NCBI GenBank assembly: GCA_030018935.1
Contig: JASEGZ010000016.1
Location: 1 to 38,035 of the forward strand
From: Syntrophales bacterium
GTDB taxonomy: Bacteria; Desulfobacterota; Syntrophia; Syntrophales; CG2-30-49-12
Reading direction: 5' to 3'
Length of the DNA: 38,035 bases
Each line of letters opens with the position of its first letter. Within the stretch, counting starts at the first letter, position 1. Position numbers and translations under genes: made by a program. Under the pieces are notes generated by a model, which was not told the origin of the DNA, ran no database searches, and saw nothing but the letters and a program-made list of their open reading frames with translations. Positions 1-8,660 of this stretch are shown in pieces.

Positions 1-75
1 TTGTTTTCAATATGTTACAAAACGCAGGCTAAAGCCTGCGGCTACCAGAATTGGATTTTTGCAAGAGCCTCTTAC
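1..75. repeat. right arm of a MITE-like foldback element, cut by the window edge
   Basis: The first 72 bases match 29862-29933 with two differences. That second site is the right arm of a complete 141-bp element with terminal inverted repeats at 29796-29936. The arm includes the self-complementary word GCAGGCTAAAGCCTGC and ends near a TTGCAAGAG motif. The left arm lies outside the window. The copy sits just beyond the 3' end of cdsA, where dxr is often found in this operon. Confidence 0.8.
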
Positions 76-108
76 TTTTTTCTGGGGGGATAAACGGGGG
101 GGCAATGC

Positions 109-915
109 TCACTTGAGCACAAATAGATAATAGTAATATACAAACGGGACAGTAAAGATAAGAGAGTCCAATCTGTCCAGTATTCCCCCATGCCCCGGCA
201 TCATAAAGCCGGAATCCTTTGCGCCGGATGCCCTCTTAATCAGGGATTCACAAAGATCACTTAGTTGTCCAAGGATACTCCCTCCCAGGCCTATGGTGAT
301 GGCATGAATGGGAGAAAGATCATGGAAAAAAACCCTTGCAAATAAAATACATCCCGCAACACTCCCGATAAACGATCCCACAGCCCCGGCCCATGTTTTT
401 CCTGGACTGATCAGGGGGGCCAATTTTCTCCTCCCCCATATTCTACCTACGTAAAAGGCGGAGATGTCACCGGAAAACACAAGGATCAAAATGAAAAAGA
501 CCCACAACTTTCCGTTTTCCAGATGACGTAGCAGGATAAAGTGGGATATCATCAGGGGGATGTACATAAACCCCAGTACCACTTTGCCGACAGGAGCGAT
601 ATCAATATGGTGATCTTTTATCCGCAGGAGAAAGATAACGAAGGCACCTGATACGGAAAAGGTTATCACAGTAAGAACAAGTTTGAGATCACCGAGGTAC
701 ACGGCAAGGGGGATCAATAGGGCAATAACCACCCCTTCCCCCTTTTCCCAGGAGACCCCCCTACCAAAGACCATCCTGTTGTATTCTGTAATAGCCCCGA
801 GGATAGAGAGGACAATCAGGAGGGAAAAGACAGCCTCTGAACCATAGAATATAATCACAAAGAGGACAGGTGCCGCGATAACCCCTGTGATCCATCGTTT
901 TATATGGGGACCCAT
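109..915 (-). CDS. cdsA: phosphatidate cytidylyltransferase (CDP-diglyceride synthase)
   Basis: Makes CDP-diacylglycerol from phosphatidic acid and CTP at the inner membrane, feeding phospholipid synthesis (pgsA is at 30077). The protein is hydrophobic, with about seven or eight membrane segments. The C-terminal third carries the family signature: an SPGKTWAG stretch, then QLSDLCESLIKR, then an LDRLDSL stretch. The open frame extends upstream to 954, but those 13 extra codons run into the inverted repeat of the element at 934-1073. I therefore start at the internal ATG (913-915), giving 268 aa beginning MGPHIKRW. The ribosome site before it is weak; TTG at 922-924 is an alternative. It is the last gene of the rpsB-tsf-pyrH-frr-uppS-cdsA cluster, separated from uppS by the inserted repeat. 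Confidence 0.93.
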   Translation of the reverse strand: MGPHIKRWITGVIAAPVLFVIIFYGSEAVFSLLIVLSILGAITEYNRMVFGRGVSWEKGEGVVIALLIPLAVYLGDLKLVLTVITFSVSGAFVIFLLRIKDHHIDIAPVGKVVLGFMYIPLMISHFILLRHLENGKLWVFFILILVFSGDISAFYVGRIWGRRKLAPLISPGKTWAGAVGSFIGSVAGCILFARVFFHDLSPIHAITIGLGGSILGQLSDLCESLIKRASGAKDSGFMMPGHGGILDRLDSLIFTVPFVYYYYLFVLK

Positions 916-933
916 CCTGTTCAACCATTTTCT

Positions 934-1073
934 TAAGCATTCAGCCGTCAGCAATCAGCGATCAGTAAGACAGGCTATAGGCTAGGGGCAAGAGGTTATA
1001 GGTTAGAATCTAAATTTTCTTGCCTCTAGCCTCTAGCCCATTGCCTCTTGCCTTGCTGATAGCTGAACGCTTA
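934..1073. repeat. TIR-bounded heptamer-array element between uppS and cdsA
   Basis: The 140-bp element has 21-bp terminal inverted repeats at 934-954 and 1053-1073 (18 of 21 match, consensus beginning TAAGCRTTCAGC). It is flanked by a near-perfect direct repeat (ACCATTTTCT at 924-933, ACCATTTCT at 1074-1082), which looks like a target-site duplication. The interior is a degenerate tandem of 7-bp words: a CAG-type series on the left (939 onward), then GCTATAG/GCTAGGG-type units, then TTGCCTC/TAGCCTC-type units on the right. On the minus strand its first three bases (TAA) form the uppS stop codon. No reading frame spans it. Confidence 0.8.
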
Positions 1074-1808
1074 ACCATTTCTTAACTGTTCACTTGTCAG
1101 GCCAAACCTTCTCTCTCTCGCCTGATATTCGGCGATAGCTTCGAGGAGGTCTCCCCGTCCGAAGTCAGGCCACAGGACATCGGTGAAATAAAGCTCTGTG
1201 TAAGCCGTCTGCCAGAGGAGAAAGTTACTTAACCGATATTCACCGCTGGTTCTGATCAACAGATCGGGATCGGGCATATGGGAGGTTTGTAGATAACGGG
1301 AAAATAATTCTTTTGTCACCTGGAAAGAGGTAATCCTGTCGGTCTCGCTATCCTTTAATATCTTCCTTACGGCCTCAACGATTTCATCCCTGCCCCCGTA
1401 ACTGAGGGCCAGATTGAAGATCATTCCCCTATTATGAGCCGTTGCCTCCATGGTTTTTCGGAGTATATTTTTTAGTGGTTCCCTTAATGCCTCGATGTTG
1501 CCAATGGCTGTCAAACGGATGTCGTTGTCGAGCATTTCTCGAAGCTCTGAATGGAGGAACTCCCCCAGTAGATTCATCAATCCTTCTACTTCCTCCCTGG
1601 GACGGAGCCAGTTCTCTACAGAAAAGGCATACAGGGTAAGGTACTCTATGCCAATCTCCCGACAGGTCCTTACCGTAACCCGGACGGCTTCGGCACCCTT
1701 CCTGTGTCCTGATATTCTTCCCAGGGCATGCTTTTTGGCCCACCTCCCGTTGCCATCCATGATGATAGCAATATGCCGGGGAAGTTTTTTAAGATCGCTC
1801 TTTTCCAT
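1071..1808 (-). CDS. uppS: isoprenyl transferase (di-trans,poly-cis-undecaprenyl-diphosphate synthase)
   Basis: A cis-prenyltransferase that condenses isopentenyl diphosphate onto farnesyl diphosphate to make the undecaprenyl carrier for peptidoglycan and surface glycans. The 245-aa protein shows the family pattern: HIAIIMDGNGRWA near residues 12-24 with the catalytic Asp18, GHRKGAE soon after, LTLYAFSVENW in the middle, and a C-terminal RTSGEYRLSNFLLWQ stretch followed by ELYFTDVLWPDF. It starts with ATG, 33 nt downstream of frr. The TAA stop is supplied by the first bases of the repeat element inserted behind it. The pre-insertion frame would have hit TGA at the same point, so the protein is probably unchanged. 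Confidence 0.96.
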   Translation of the reverse strand: MEKSDLKKLPRHIAIIMDGNGRWAKKHALGRISGHRKGAEAVRVTVRTCREIGIEYLTLYAFSVENWLRPREEVEGLMNLLGEFLHSELREMLDNDIRLTAIGNIEALREPLKNILRKTMEATAHNRGMIFNLALSYGGRDEIVEAVRKILKDSETDRITSFQVTKELFSRYLQTSHMPDPDLLIRTSGEYRLSNFLLWQTAYTELYFTDVLWPDFGRGDLLEAIAEYQARERRFGLTSEQLRNG

Positions 1809-1841
1809 ACGAAATCCGAGGAATGTTCTTTCCTCTACCTC

Positions 1842-2399
1842 TCATATCTCCATAATTTCTTTTTCCTTGGCTGCGAGGACGTTCTCGGCTTTTTCGATAT
1901 ACTTATCAGTTATCTTCTGGACCTCATCCTGCCAAGTATATAATTCGTCCTCCGAGATCTCATTATCTTTCTTCAGGGATTTCAACTGATCATTGGTATC
2001 CCTTCTGACATTCCTGAGAGCGATCTTGCACTCTTCCGCCATCTTTCCTACCACCTTTACCAGCTCTTTTCTCCTCTCTTCCGTCAAGAGGGGAATGGCA
2101 ATGCGTATCAATTTCCCGTCACTGGTCGGCACCAATCCGAGATCAGATTTCTGGATGGCCTTTTCAATATTCCCGATGATACTGCTGTCCCAGGGGGATA
2201 TGACGATCAGACGGGTCTCCGGTGTGGAAAGAGTAGCAACCTGGTTCAGCGGTGTGGGGACACCGTAGTACTCAACCTTTATGCCATCGAGAAGGGCAAG
2301 AGATGCCCGCCCTGTCCTTACCTTGTTAAAAGATTTTTCAAGGAAGTGGATCGCCTTTTCCATGTTTCCCTTTAGTTCCTCGAAAATCAAATCCTTCAT
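1842..2399 (-). CDS. frr: ribosome recycling factor
   Basis: Splits post-termination ribosomes together with EF-G. From the ATG at 2397-2399 the protein is 185 aa, the standard length, and begins MKDLIFEELKGNMEKAI. A longer frame reaches a TTG at 2420 inside pyrH, but it adds residues not typical of the family. Hallmarks visible are VRTGRASLALLDGIKVEYYG near the N-terminus, ISPWD in the middle, and LTEERRKELVK followed by ALRNVRRD in the second half. The GGAGG motif that probably drives it overlaps the end of pyrH, whose stop is at 2407-2409, so the two are tightly coupled. Confidence 0.96.
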   Translation of the reverse strand: MKDLIFEELKGNMEKAIHFLEKSFNKVRTGRASLALLDGIKVEYYGVPTPLNQVATLSTPETRLIVISPWDSSIIGNIEKAIQKSDLGLVPTSDGKLIRIAIPLLTEERRKELVKVVGKMAEECKIALRNVRRDTNDQLKSLKKDNEISEDELYTWQDEVQKITDKYIEKAENVLAAKEKEIMEI

Positions 2400-2406
2400 T
2401 GACCTT

Positions 2407-3132
<726 letters not shown>

Positions 3133-3141
3133 TTAATCGCC

Positions 3142-3738
3142 TTAATCTTCGCCAAGCTGGAAACGGGCAAATCTTCTGACAACAATATTTTCCCCCGTCC
3201 GGGCAATCATATTGTTGACCAGCGTCCCGACGGTTATCTCAGGATTCTTGACAAACTTCTGATCTAACAGGCACACATCCTCATAGTACTTCTTCAACTT
3301 TCCTTCGATAATCTTGTCCCATATCTTTTCCGGTTTGCCCTCGGCCAGGGCCTGGCTTCTGTAAATTTCTTTTTCCCTCGCAAGGACATGGGGAGGGACG
3401 TCTTCGGGCTTCACGTAAGAGGGATTTAATGCGGCGATATGCATTGCCAGGTCTTTTGCAAGGGCTTGGAAATCCTCGGTTCTGGCGACAAAATCGGTTT
3501 CACAATTGACTTCCACCATGACCCCGATCTTCCCACCCAGATGAATATAAGAGGCAACAGTACCATCCTTGGCCGTTTTTGAAGACCTCCTGGTGGCAGC
3601 CGACATGCCTTTTTTCCGCAGATAATCAATGGCCTTCTCAAAGTCCCCGTCAGATGCCATCAGGGCTTCTTTGCAATCCATCATGCCGGCGCCTGTTTTT
3701 ACCCTCAATTCTTTAACCATAACAGATGTAATGTCCAA
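3142..3738 (-). CDS. tsf: elongation factor Ts, short form
   Basis: The nucleotide exchange factor for EF-Tu. It is 198 aa, much shorter than the E. coli protein (about 280 aa) and of the compact Thermus-like type. Visible are the N-terminal UBA-like segment with KTGAGMMDCKEAL (residues 15-27) and the core motif VNCETDFVAR (about 77-86), followed by a single reduced core subdomain. The start codon is TTG at 3736-3738, not ATG. It is favoured because GAGGAGG within the end of rpsB lies about 9 nt upstream, and only one base separates it from the rpsB stop. An internal ATG six codons later would shorten the conserved N-terminus. Confidence 0.95.
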   Translation of the reverse strand: MDITSVMVKELRVKTGAGMMDCKEALMASDGDFEKAIDYLRKKGMSAATRRSSKTAKDGTVASYIHLGGKIGVMVEVNCETDFVARTEDFQALAKDLAMHIAALNPSYVKPEDVPPHVLAREKEIYRSQALAEGKPEKIWDKIIEGKLKKYYEDVCLLDQKFVKNPEITVGTLVNNMIARTGENIVVRRFARFQLGED

Positions 3739-3739
3739 T

Positions 3740-4597
3740 TTACTCTACCTCCTCAAACTTTCCCTTTTTTGCAGACCCTTCGGTATCATCATCAAGATGT
3801 TCCTCAAAATCGGGTATCTCGTCCTTCATCTCCAAGATTTCAGGAATACCAAACTCTGCACTCTTTTGAATCTCTTCGGCTTCCTTGTCACTTTCCCTTA
3901 GTATCGTCTCTTCGAGGCGTTTTTTGCCTTCCAGGACGGCATCTGCGAACTTCGAAGAAAACAGCTTGATGGCCCTTATGGCATCATCGTTCCCTGGAAT
4001 TACATAATCTATGTCATCAGGGTCACAATTGGTATCAACAATAGCGACAATAGGAATCCTTAATTTTTTGGCTTCATTGACGGCGATACTTTCCCTCTTC
4101 GTATCCACAACAAACAATCCACCCGGGAGACCTTTAATCTTCCTGATACCCCCTAAGACCTTTTCAAGTTTATCCCGTTCCTTCTTAAGCAACAGAATTT
4201 CCTTTTTGGGAAAGGCCTCGATACTGTCATCTGCTAACATCTTGTCCAGAGTGTTTAGTCTATCGATACTTTTCTTGATGGTACTGAAGTTGGTAAGCAT
4301 CCCGCCAAGCCATCGCTGATTTACATAGGGCATGCCGCATCTTTTTGCCTCTTCTCTAATTGATTCCTGGGACTGCCTCTTGGTACCCACAAATAAAAGC
4401 TCTCCCCTTGCCTCCACCATGTCAACGACAAAATTGTATGCAGTCTGAAACATCTCTACCGTCTGCTGGAGGTCTATGATGTAAATGTTATTTCTTGCCC
4501 CGAATATATAGGGCTTCATTTTGGGGTTCCATCTATTCGTCTGGTGACCAAAATGAACCCCCGCCTCTAATAACAACTTCATGGAAACATTTGCCAT
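3740..4597 (-). CDS. rpsB: 30S ribosomal protein S2
   Basis: A structural protein of the small ribosomal subunit. The 285-aa protein opens with [22 protein letters not shown] and contains [21 protein letters not shown] and the late [21 protein letters not shown], all S2 signatures. It is longer than the usual 240-260 aa because of an acidic C-terminal tail (from about residue 240) rich in Glu, Asp and Lys. It starts with ATG at 4595-4597 with AAAGGGG about 8 nt upstream, and is the first gene of the operon. The 195-bp leader after argJ should hold its promoter, but I could not single out one convincing site. Confidence 0.97.
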   Translation of the reverse strand: MANVSMKLLLEAGVHFGHQTNRWNPKMKPYIFGARNNIYIIDLQQTVEMFQTAYNFVVDMVEARGELLFVGTKRQSQESIREEAKRCGMPYVNQRWLGGMLTNFSTIKKSIDRLNTLDKMLADDSIEAFPKKEILLLKKERDKLEKVLGGIRKIKGLPGGLFVVDTKRESIAVNEAKKLRIPIVAIVDTNCDPDDIDYVIPGNDDAIRAIKLFSSKFADAVLEGKKRLEETILRESDKEAEEIQKSAEFGIPEILEMKDEIPDFEEHLDDDTEGSAKKGKFEEVE

Positions 4598-4735
4598 ACG
4601 ACTACCCCTTTAAAGTGTTTTTACCTCCATCCTTATCTTCTTGGCGGGAAACTTTTTAAAAAGCAACACCCCTGCCAATCCAAGGATGTGTGGAATTTGC
4701 AGGCAGATAGCACAAAGATATTTAATTAGCAAGTG

Positions 4736-4786
4736 AAAAACGAACAGGGCATGACAGGGCGGGTTTTAAACCTGCCCTGTCATGCC
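4736..4786 (-). terminator. Rho-independent terminator downstream of argJ
   Basis: A nearly perfect 19-bp stem spans 4748-4786 with almost no loop. On the minus strand it is followed a few bases later by five T residues (4736-4740). It begins six bases past the argJ TAA, so it most likely ends transcription of the argJ unit before the rpsB operon. The GC-rich outer stem is unusually long for a terminator. Confidence 0.85.
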
Positions 4787-4792
4787 GTTTCA

Positions 4793-5989
4793 TTACGTAT
4801 GATAGTGAGCGTTAATCCTGACATAATCGAAAGAAAGATCGGAGGTATGGATGGAGAACGCCTTATTCCCCATGCCCAGTTTGATTCTTACGCTGATATC
4901 TGTTTTGTCCATGATTTCTAAAAGCCTTTTTTCCTGACCGGCGATTCCCCGCCCGCCGGCAAAAACGGGAACCTCTTCCAGGTAGATGCGAACGGCATCA
5001 ATGGGAAGCGGTACTCCTGCGGAACCGACAGCCGCTATAATCCTTCCCCAGTTGGGGTCGCCCCCGAAAAAAGCGGTTTTGACCAGATTGGAGTTGGCAA
5101 CCTTATAGGCCACTTTCTTTGCATCGCCTGTGGATTTTGCCTCCTCGACGACAACCCCGATGAGCTTTGTTGCCCCTTCACCATCCTTTACTATGAATTG
5201 CGCAAGATAAGATGTGACACTGAAAAGCATTTCTTTAAAGATGGTCAGATGCCTTGATGGTCTTTTGATTGGATTGTTGCCGGCAATGCCACTGGCCAGG
5301 ATAATAGCCGTGTCATTGGTGCTCATGCACCCATCTACCGTGATGGCATTGAAGCTTTTGTTTACCGCCTGCCTGAAGATGGCATTTAAGGTATGATGAT
5401 CAATTGCGGCATCGGTCATAAAAAAGGCAAGCATAGTGGCCATGCTGGGTTCTATCATCCCGGCCCCCTTGGCTATGCCGCAGAGGGTAATTTCTTTTGA
5501 CCCGATCATCCCCTTTCGAGATGCTATCTTGGGGAATTTATCCGTCGTCATGATCGCCTCTTCGGCATCGGGAATCCCATTTGTATGCAATCCCCCGACA
5601 AGTCTTTCCATACCTGCCTCAATTTTTCCCATCGGAAGTCTGGGGCCGATCACGCCCGTCGAGGCTACTAAAACAAGCCCATCTCTAATCCCTAATTTTT
5701 CGGAAAACCCTCTGGACATGGCAAGGGCGTCTTCGTATCCTTCGTGGCCCGTGGCTGCATTTGCATTACCACTGTTGGCTAAAATTGCCTGGGCCATACC
5801 TGCTCCTATCCTCTCCATGTCAAGGAGAACCGGAGCGGCCTTGAAGCAGTTTCTCGTAAATACCCCTGCCGCCTTTGCCGGTGCCCTTGAGAATATCAGG
5901 GCGAGATCTTTCCTGCCACCTTCCTTGATGCCCACATGGATACCGTTGGCTAAAAAACCAGGAACGCTATATGCTTCACTTCCCCTCAT
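4793..5989 (-). CDS. argJ: bifunctional glutamate N-acetyltransferase / amino-acid N-acetyltransferase
   Basis: Transfers acetyl from N-acetylornithine to glutamate in the cyclic arginine pathway; some members also use acetyl-CoA. It is 398 aa. ArgJ proteins self-cleave before a threonine in an AT-M-L motif; here it is MATMLAFF, so the nucleophile would be Thr185, after the KGAGMIEP stretch. Other marks are NSGNANAATG near residue 72 and FGGDPNWGRI in the C-terminal half. The ATG at 5987-5989 has GGGAGGTG just upstream. It follows secA across a heptamer-repeat spacer and ends at a strong hairpin terminator. No other arg gene is in the window. Confidence 0.96.
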   Translation of the reverse strand: MRGSEAYSVPGFLANGIHVGIKEGGRKDLALIFSRAPAKAAGVFTRNCFKAAPVLLDMERIGAGMAQAILANSGNANAATGHEGYEDALAMSRGFSEKLGIRDGLVLVASTGVIGPRLPMGKIEAGMERLVGGLHTNGIPDAEEAIMTTDKFPKIASRKGMIGSKEITLCGIAKGAGMIEPSMATMLAFFMTDAAIDHHTLNAIFRQAVNKSFNAITVDGCMSTNDTAIILASGIAGNNPIKRPSRHLTIFKEMLFSVTSYLAQFIVKDGEGATKLIGVVVEEAKSTGDAKKVAYKVANSNLVKTAFFGGDPNWGRIIAAVGSAGVPLPIDAVRIYLEEVPVFAGGRGIAGQEKRLLEIMDKTDISVRIKLGMGNKAFSIHTSDLSFDYVRINAHYHT

Positions 5990-6007
5990 TACACCTCCCT
6001 CGGGAGC

Positions 6008-6070
6008 CTTTCTGCCCTCTGTCTTCCGCCTTCACCCTTCACCTTTCACCTTTCAGCCTTCAGCCTTCAG
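6008..6070 (-). repeat. heptamer tandem array in the argJ-secA spacer
   Basis: Read on the minus strand, this is nine consecutive 7-bp units directly after the secA stop codon plus one further heptamer. The units are close variants of CTGAAGG and GTGAAGG, degrading to CAGAGGG/CAGAAAG at the far end. The array is purine-rich on the coding strand and so offers several weak ribosome-site-like words ahead of the real argJ ribosome site near 5993-5999. I see no terminal inverted repeats on this copy. Confidence 0.8.
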
Positions 6071-6077
6071 CCTCCGA

Positions 6078-8597
6078 TCACACTCCACAGCACTTCTTAT
6101 ATTTTTTCCCACTTCCGCATGGACAGGGGGCATTTCTCCCCACTTTTTTGCCTTCCCTTCTGACGGTAGTAGATGTTGCCGGTTCTTCGCCCCGACTCAG
6201 GACATATTCCCGGCTGGATTGTTCTCGCATCTGTTCAACCTCTTCCTCCCGCTGGATTTTGACCAGGCACAGTTTCCCAAGGGTATCCTCCTTGATACGG
6301 TAGACCATGTCCATAAACATCTCATAGCCCTCTTTCTGATACTCCCTGACAGGGTCCTTCTGGCCATATCCTCGAAGCCCGATGCCTTCTTTAAGATGGT
6401 CCATGGCCAGCAGATGATCCTTCCAGTGTGTGTCAATGGATTGGAGCATGATCACCTTCATGAGATAATTCATCAGGGGTTCGCCAAAATCTTTTTCCTT
6501 GTTTCTCAGGAGGGTTTTGACACCCGAGGTGATTGCCTCCTCAATGCCTTCTCTATTAAGACCGTCACCTTGCTCACTGAGTTTCAATCTCAATGAAAAT
6601 TGCTTAAAGACCATATCATCCAGTCCCTTGAGGTCCCACTCCTCAGGATGGCGCCTTTCGTCTATATGCTCCGTGACTAAATCTTCCACAACCTCCTCCA
6701 GCATTTCTTCAATGTCTGACCACAGTTCCTCACCACGGAGCGCTTTTTTTCGCTGTTCGTAGATCACCTGTCTCTGTCTGTTCATTACGTCATCGTATTC
6801 AAGGAGGTGTTTACGCATCTCGAAATTCTGCCCTTCTACCCTCTTCTGGGCATTTTCTATGGCTCTGGAGATAAGGCGATGCTCGATCGGTTGATCTTCT
6901 TCTATGCCAATCCGTTCCATGATAGAGGAGATCCTCTCCCCGCCAAATATCCGGAGGAGATCGTCCTCGAGGGAGAGGTAAAATCTTGAAGAACCTTTGT
7001 CCCCCTGCCTGCCCGACCGTCCCCTGAGCTGATTGTCTATCCTTCGGCTCTCATGCCTTTCCGTTCCCAGGATGTGTAAACCACCAACCTCAGCCACACC
7101 ATCCCCAAGCTTTATATCAGTTCCCCTGCCTGCCATATTGGTCGAAATAGTCATCATATCCGGCTGACCGGCCTGGGCGACGATCTCTGCCTCTTTTTCG
7201 TGGTGTTTTGCATTCAGGACATGATGTTTAATCCCGGTACGGGTCAGGTATTTACTTAAAAGCTCAGATTTTTCTATGGATATCGTTCCTACGAGGACAG
7301 GTCTCTCTGCCCTGTGCAACTCTTTGATCTCCTCAATGATGGCATTGAATTTCTCCTTTTCCGTCTTGTAGATCACATCGGTATAGTCAGTTCTTATCAT
7401 CGGCTCATTCGTAGGAATGACAACGACATCGAGATTGTATATCTTTTTGAATTCGGCCGCCTCTGTATCGGCGGTGCCTGTCATTCCTGCCAACTTGCGG
7501 TACATCCTGAAGTAATTCTGAAAGGTGATGGAGGCGAGGGTTTGATTTTCCTGTTCTATCTTTACCCTTTCTTTTGCCTCGAGGGCCTGATGTAGCCCGT
7601 CGCTGTAACGTCTCCCCGGCATCACCCTCCCCGTGAACTCATCAACGATGATGACCTGACCATCCCTTACCAGGTAATCCACATCCCGGTTGAAAAGGGT
7701 GTGGGCCTTCAATGCTTGGTTCACATGGTGAAGGAACTCGATATTTTTTGGTTCAAAGAGATTGGCTACCTTGAGATAACTTTCCACATGGGAGACACCT
7801 TCTTCTGTCAGAACAACGGTACGGCTTTTTTCGTCCACCGTGTAGTCCTGATCCCTTCTGAGCCTCGGAATAATTTGATTTATCCGGTAGTACTTGTCGG
7901 TGGATTCCTCGGAAGGACCGGAGATGATCAAAGGCGTTCTCGCTTCATCAATCAGGATACTGTCCACCTCATCAACGATTGCATAATGGAATTCCCGCTG
8001 CACAAAATCTTCGAGGGCAAACTTCATGTTGTCACGGAGATAGTCAAAGCCAAATTCATTGTTGGTGCCATAGGTGATGTCCGCATGATAGGCGCCCCTC
8101 CTTTCGTCATCACTCATCCCGTGCACCACGACGCCAACGGACATGCCGAGAAATTCATAGACAGGGCCCATCCATTCCGCGTCCCTCTTTGCGAGGTAAT
8201 CATTCACCGTCACCAGATGGGCGCCCTTCCCGGTCAGCGCATTCAGATAGAGCGGCATGGTTGCCGCCAATGTTTTCCCCTCGCCGGTCTTCATCTCCGC
8301 AATTTTCCCCTCGTGAAGGACGAGGCCGCCGATGACCTGAACATTAAATGGCCTCATCTGTACGGTACGCCTGGCCGCCTCTCTCGCGACGGCGAACGCC
8401 TCCGGCAGGATATCGTCAAGTTCCGCCCCATTAGCGAGTTTTTCCTTGAAGTACGGGGTTTTGGCCTTGAGATCCTCATCGCTCGCCGCCGTCATTGCCG
8501 GTTCGAGATCGTTTGTCTCGTGAAGAATGACGGACAGCCGCCTCAATTCCCTGTCATTCTTACTTCCCACAACTTTTTTTAATATTGAACCCAGCAT
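6078..8597 (-). CDS. secA: preprotein translocase ATPase subunit SecA
   Basis: The motor ATPase that drives unfolded preproteins through SecYEG. The 839-aa protein has Walker A at residues 102-109 (MKTGEGKT), Walker B in [19 protein letters not shown] just after residue 200, the preprotein cross-linking region, motif [11 protein letters not shown], and [21 protein letters not shown]. The extreme C-terminus is a zinc-binding SecB/lipid-interaction tail with [13 protein letters not shown] (Cys825, Cys827, Cys836, Cys837). It starts with ATG at 8595-8597. It is co-directional with pycB upstream (63 bp) and argJ downstream, and both spacers are filled with heptamer repeats. Confidence 0.98.
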   Translation of the reverse strand: MLGSILKKVVGSKNDRELRRLSVILHETNDLEPAMTAASDEDLKAKTPYFKEKLANGAELDDILPEAFAVAREAARRTVQMRPFNVQVIGGLVLHEGKIAEMKTGEGKTLAATMPLYLNALTGKGAHLVTVNDYLAKRDAEWMGPVYEFLGMSVGVVVHGMSDDERRGAYHADITYGTNNEFGFDYLRDNMKFALEDFVQREFHYAIVDEVDSILIDEARTPLIISGPSEESTDKYYRINQIIPRLRRDQDYTVDEKSRTVVLTEEGVSHVESYLKVANLFEPKNIEFLHHVNQALKAHTLFNRDVDYLVRDGQVIIVDEFTGRVMPGRRYSDGLHQALEAKERVKIEQENQTLASITFQNYFRMYRKLAGMTGTADTEAAEFKKIYNLDVVVIPTNEPMIRTDYTDVIYKTEKEKFNAIIEEIKELHRAERPVLVGTISIEKSELLSKYLTRTGIKHHVLNAKHHEKEAEIVAQAGQPDMMTISTNMAGRGTDIKLGDGVAEVGGLHILGTERHESRRIDNQLRGRSGRQGDKGSSRFYLSLEDDLLRIFGGERISSIMERIGIEEDQPIEHRLISRAIENAQKRVEGQNFEMRKHLLEYDDVMNRQRQVIYEQRKKALRGEELWSDIEEMLEEVVEDLVTEHIDERRHPEEWDLKGLDDMVFKQFSLRLKLSEQGDGLNREGIEEAITSGVKTLLRNKEKDFGEPLMNYLMKVIMLQSIDTHWKDHLLAMDHLKEGIGLRGYGQKDPVREYQKEGYEMFMDMVYRIKEDTLGKLCLVKIQREEEVEQMREQSSREYVLSRGEEPATSTTVRREGKKVGRNAPCPCGSGKKYKKCCGV

Positions 8598-8613
8598 GGA
8601 TACACCTTTTACG

Positions 8614-8655
8614 TCATACGTCTTTTATATTATGACATACGACATACGACTTATG
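8614..8655. repeat. heptamer tandem array in the secA-pycB spacer
   Basis: Six contiguous 7-bp units on the plus strand: TCATACG, TCTTTTA, TATTATG, ACATACG twice, then ACTTATG. The middle 19 bases (8618-8636) are identical to 10635-10653 on the other side of pycB. The array is roughly self-complementary around the central AT-rich units and begins within a few bases of the pycB stop codon. Confidence 0.82.
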
Positions 8656-8660
8656 TTTTA

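Noticed and set aside
6008-6070. CRISPR-like array
   Set aside because: Units are 7 bp, contiguous and degenerate, with no spacers; there are no cas genes in the window.
5436-6596. 386-aa open frame on the plus strand across the argJ-secA junction
   Set aside because: It is antisense to two clear genes and the heptamer spacer, shows low-complexity serine/proline/phenylalanine composition and no family motif.
7701-8582. 293-aa open frame on the plus strand
   Set aside because: Entirely antisense to secA, without ribosome site or recognisable motifs; a shadow of the codon bias of the opposite strand.
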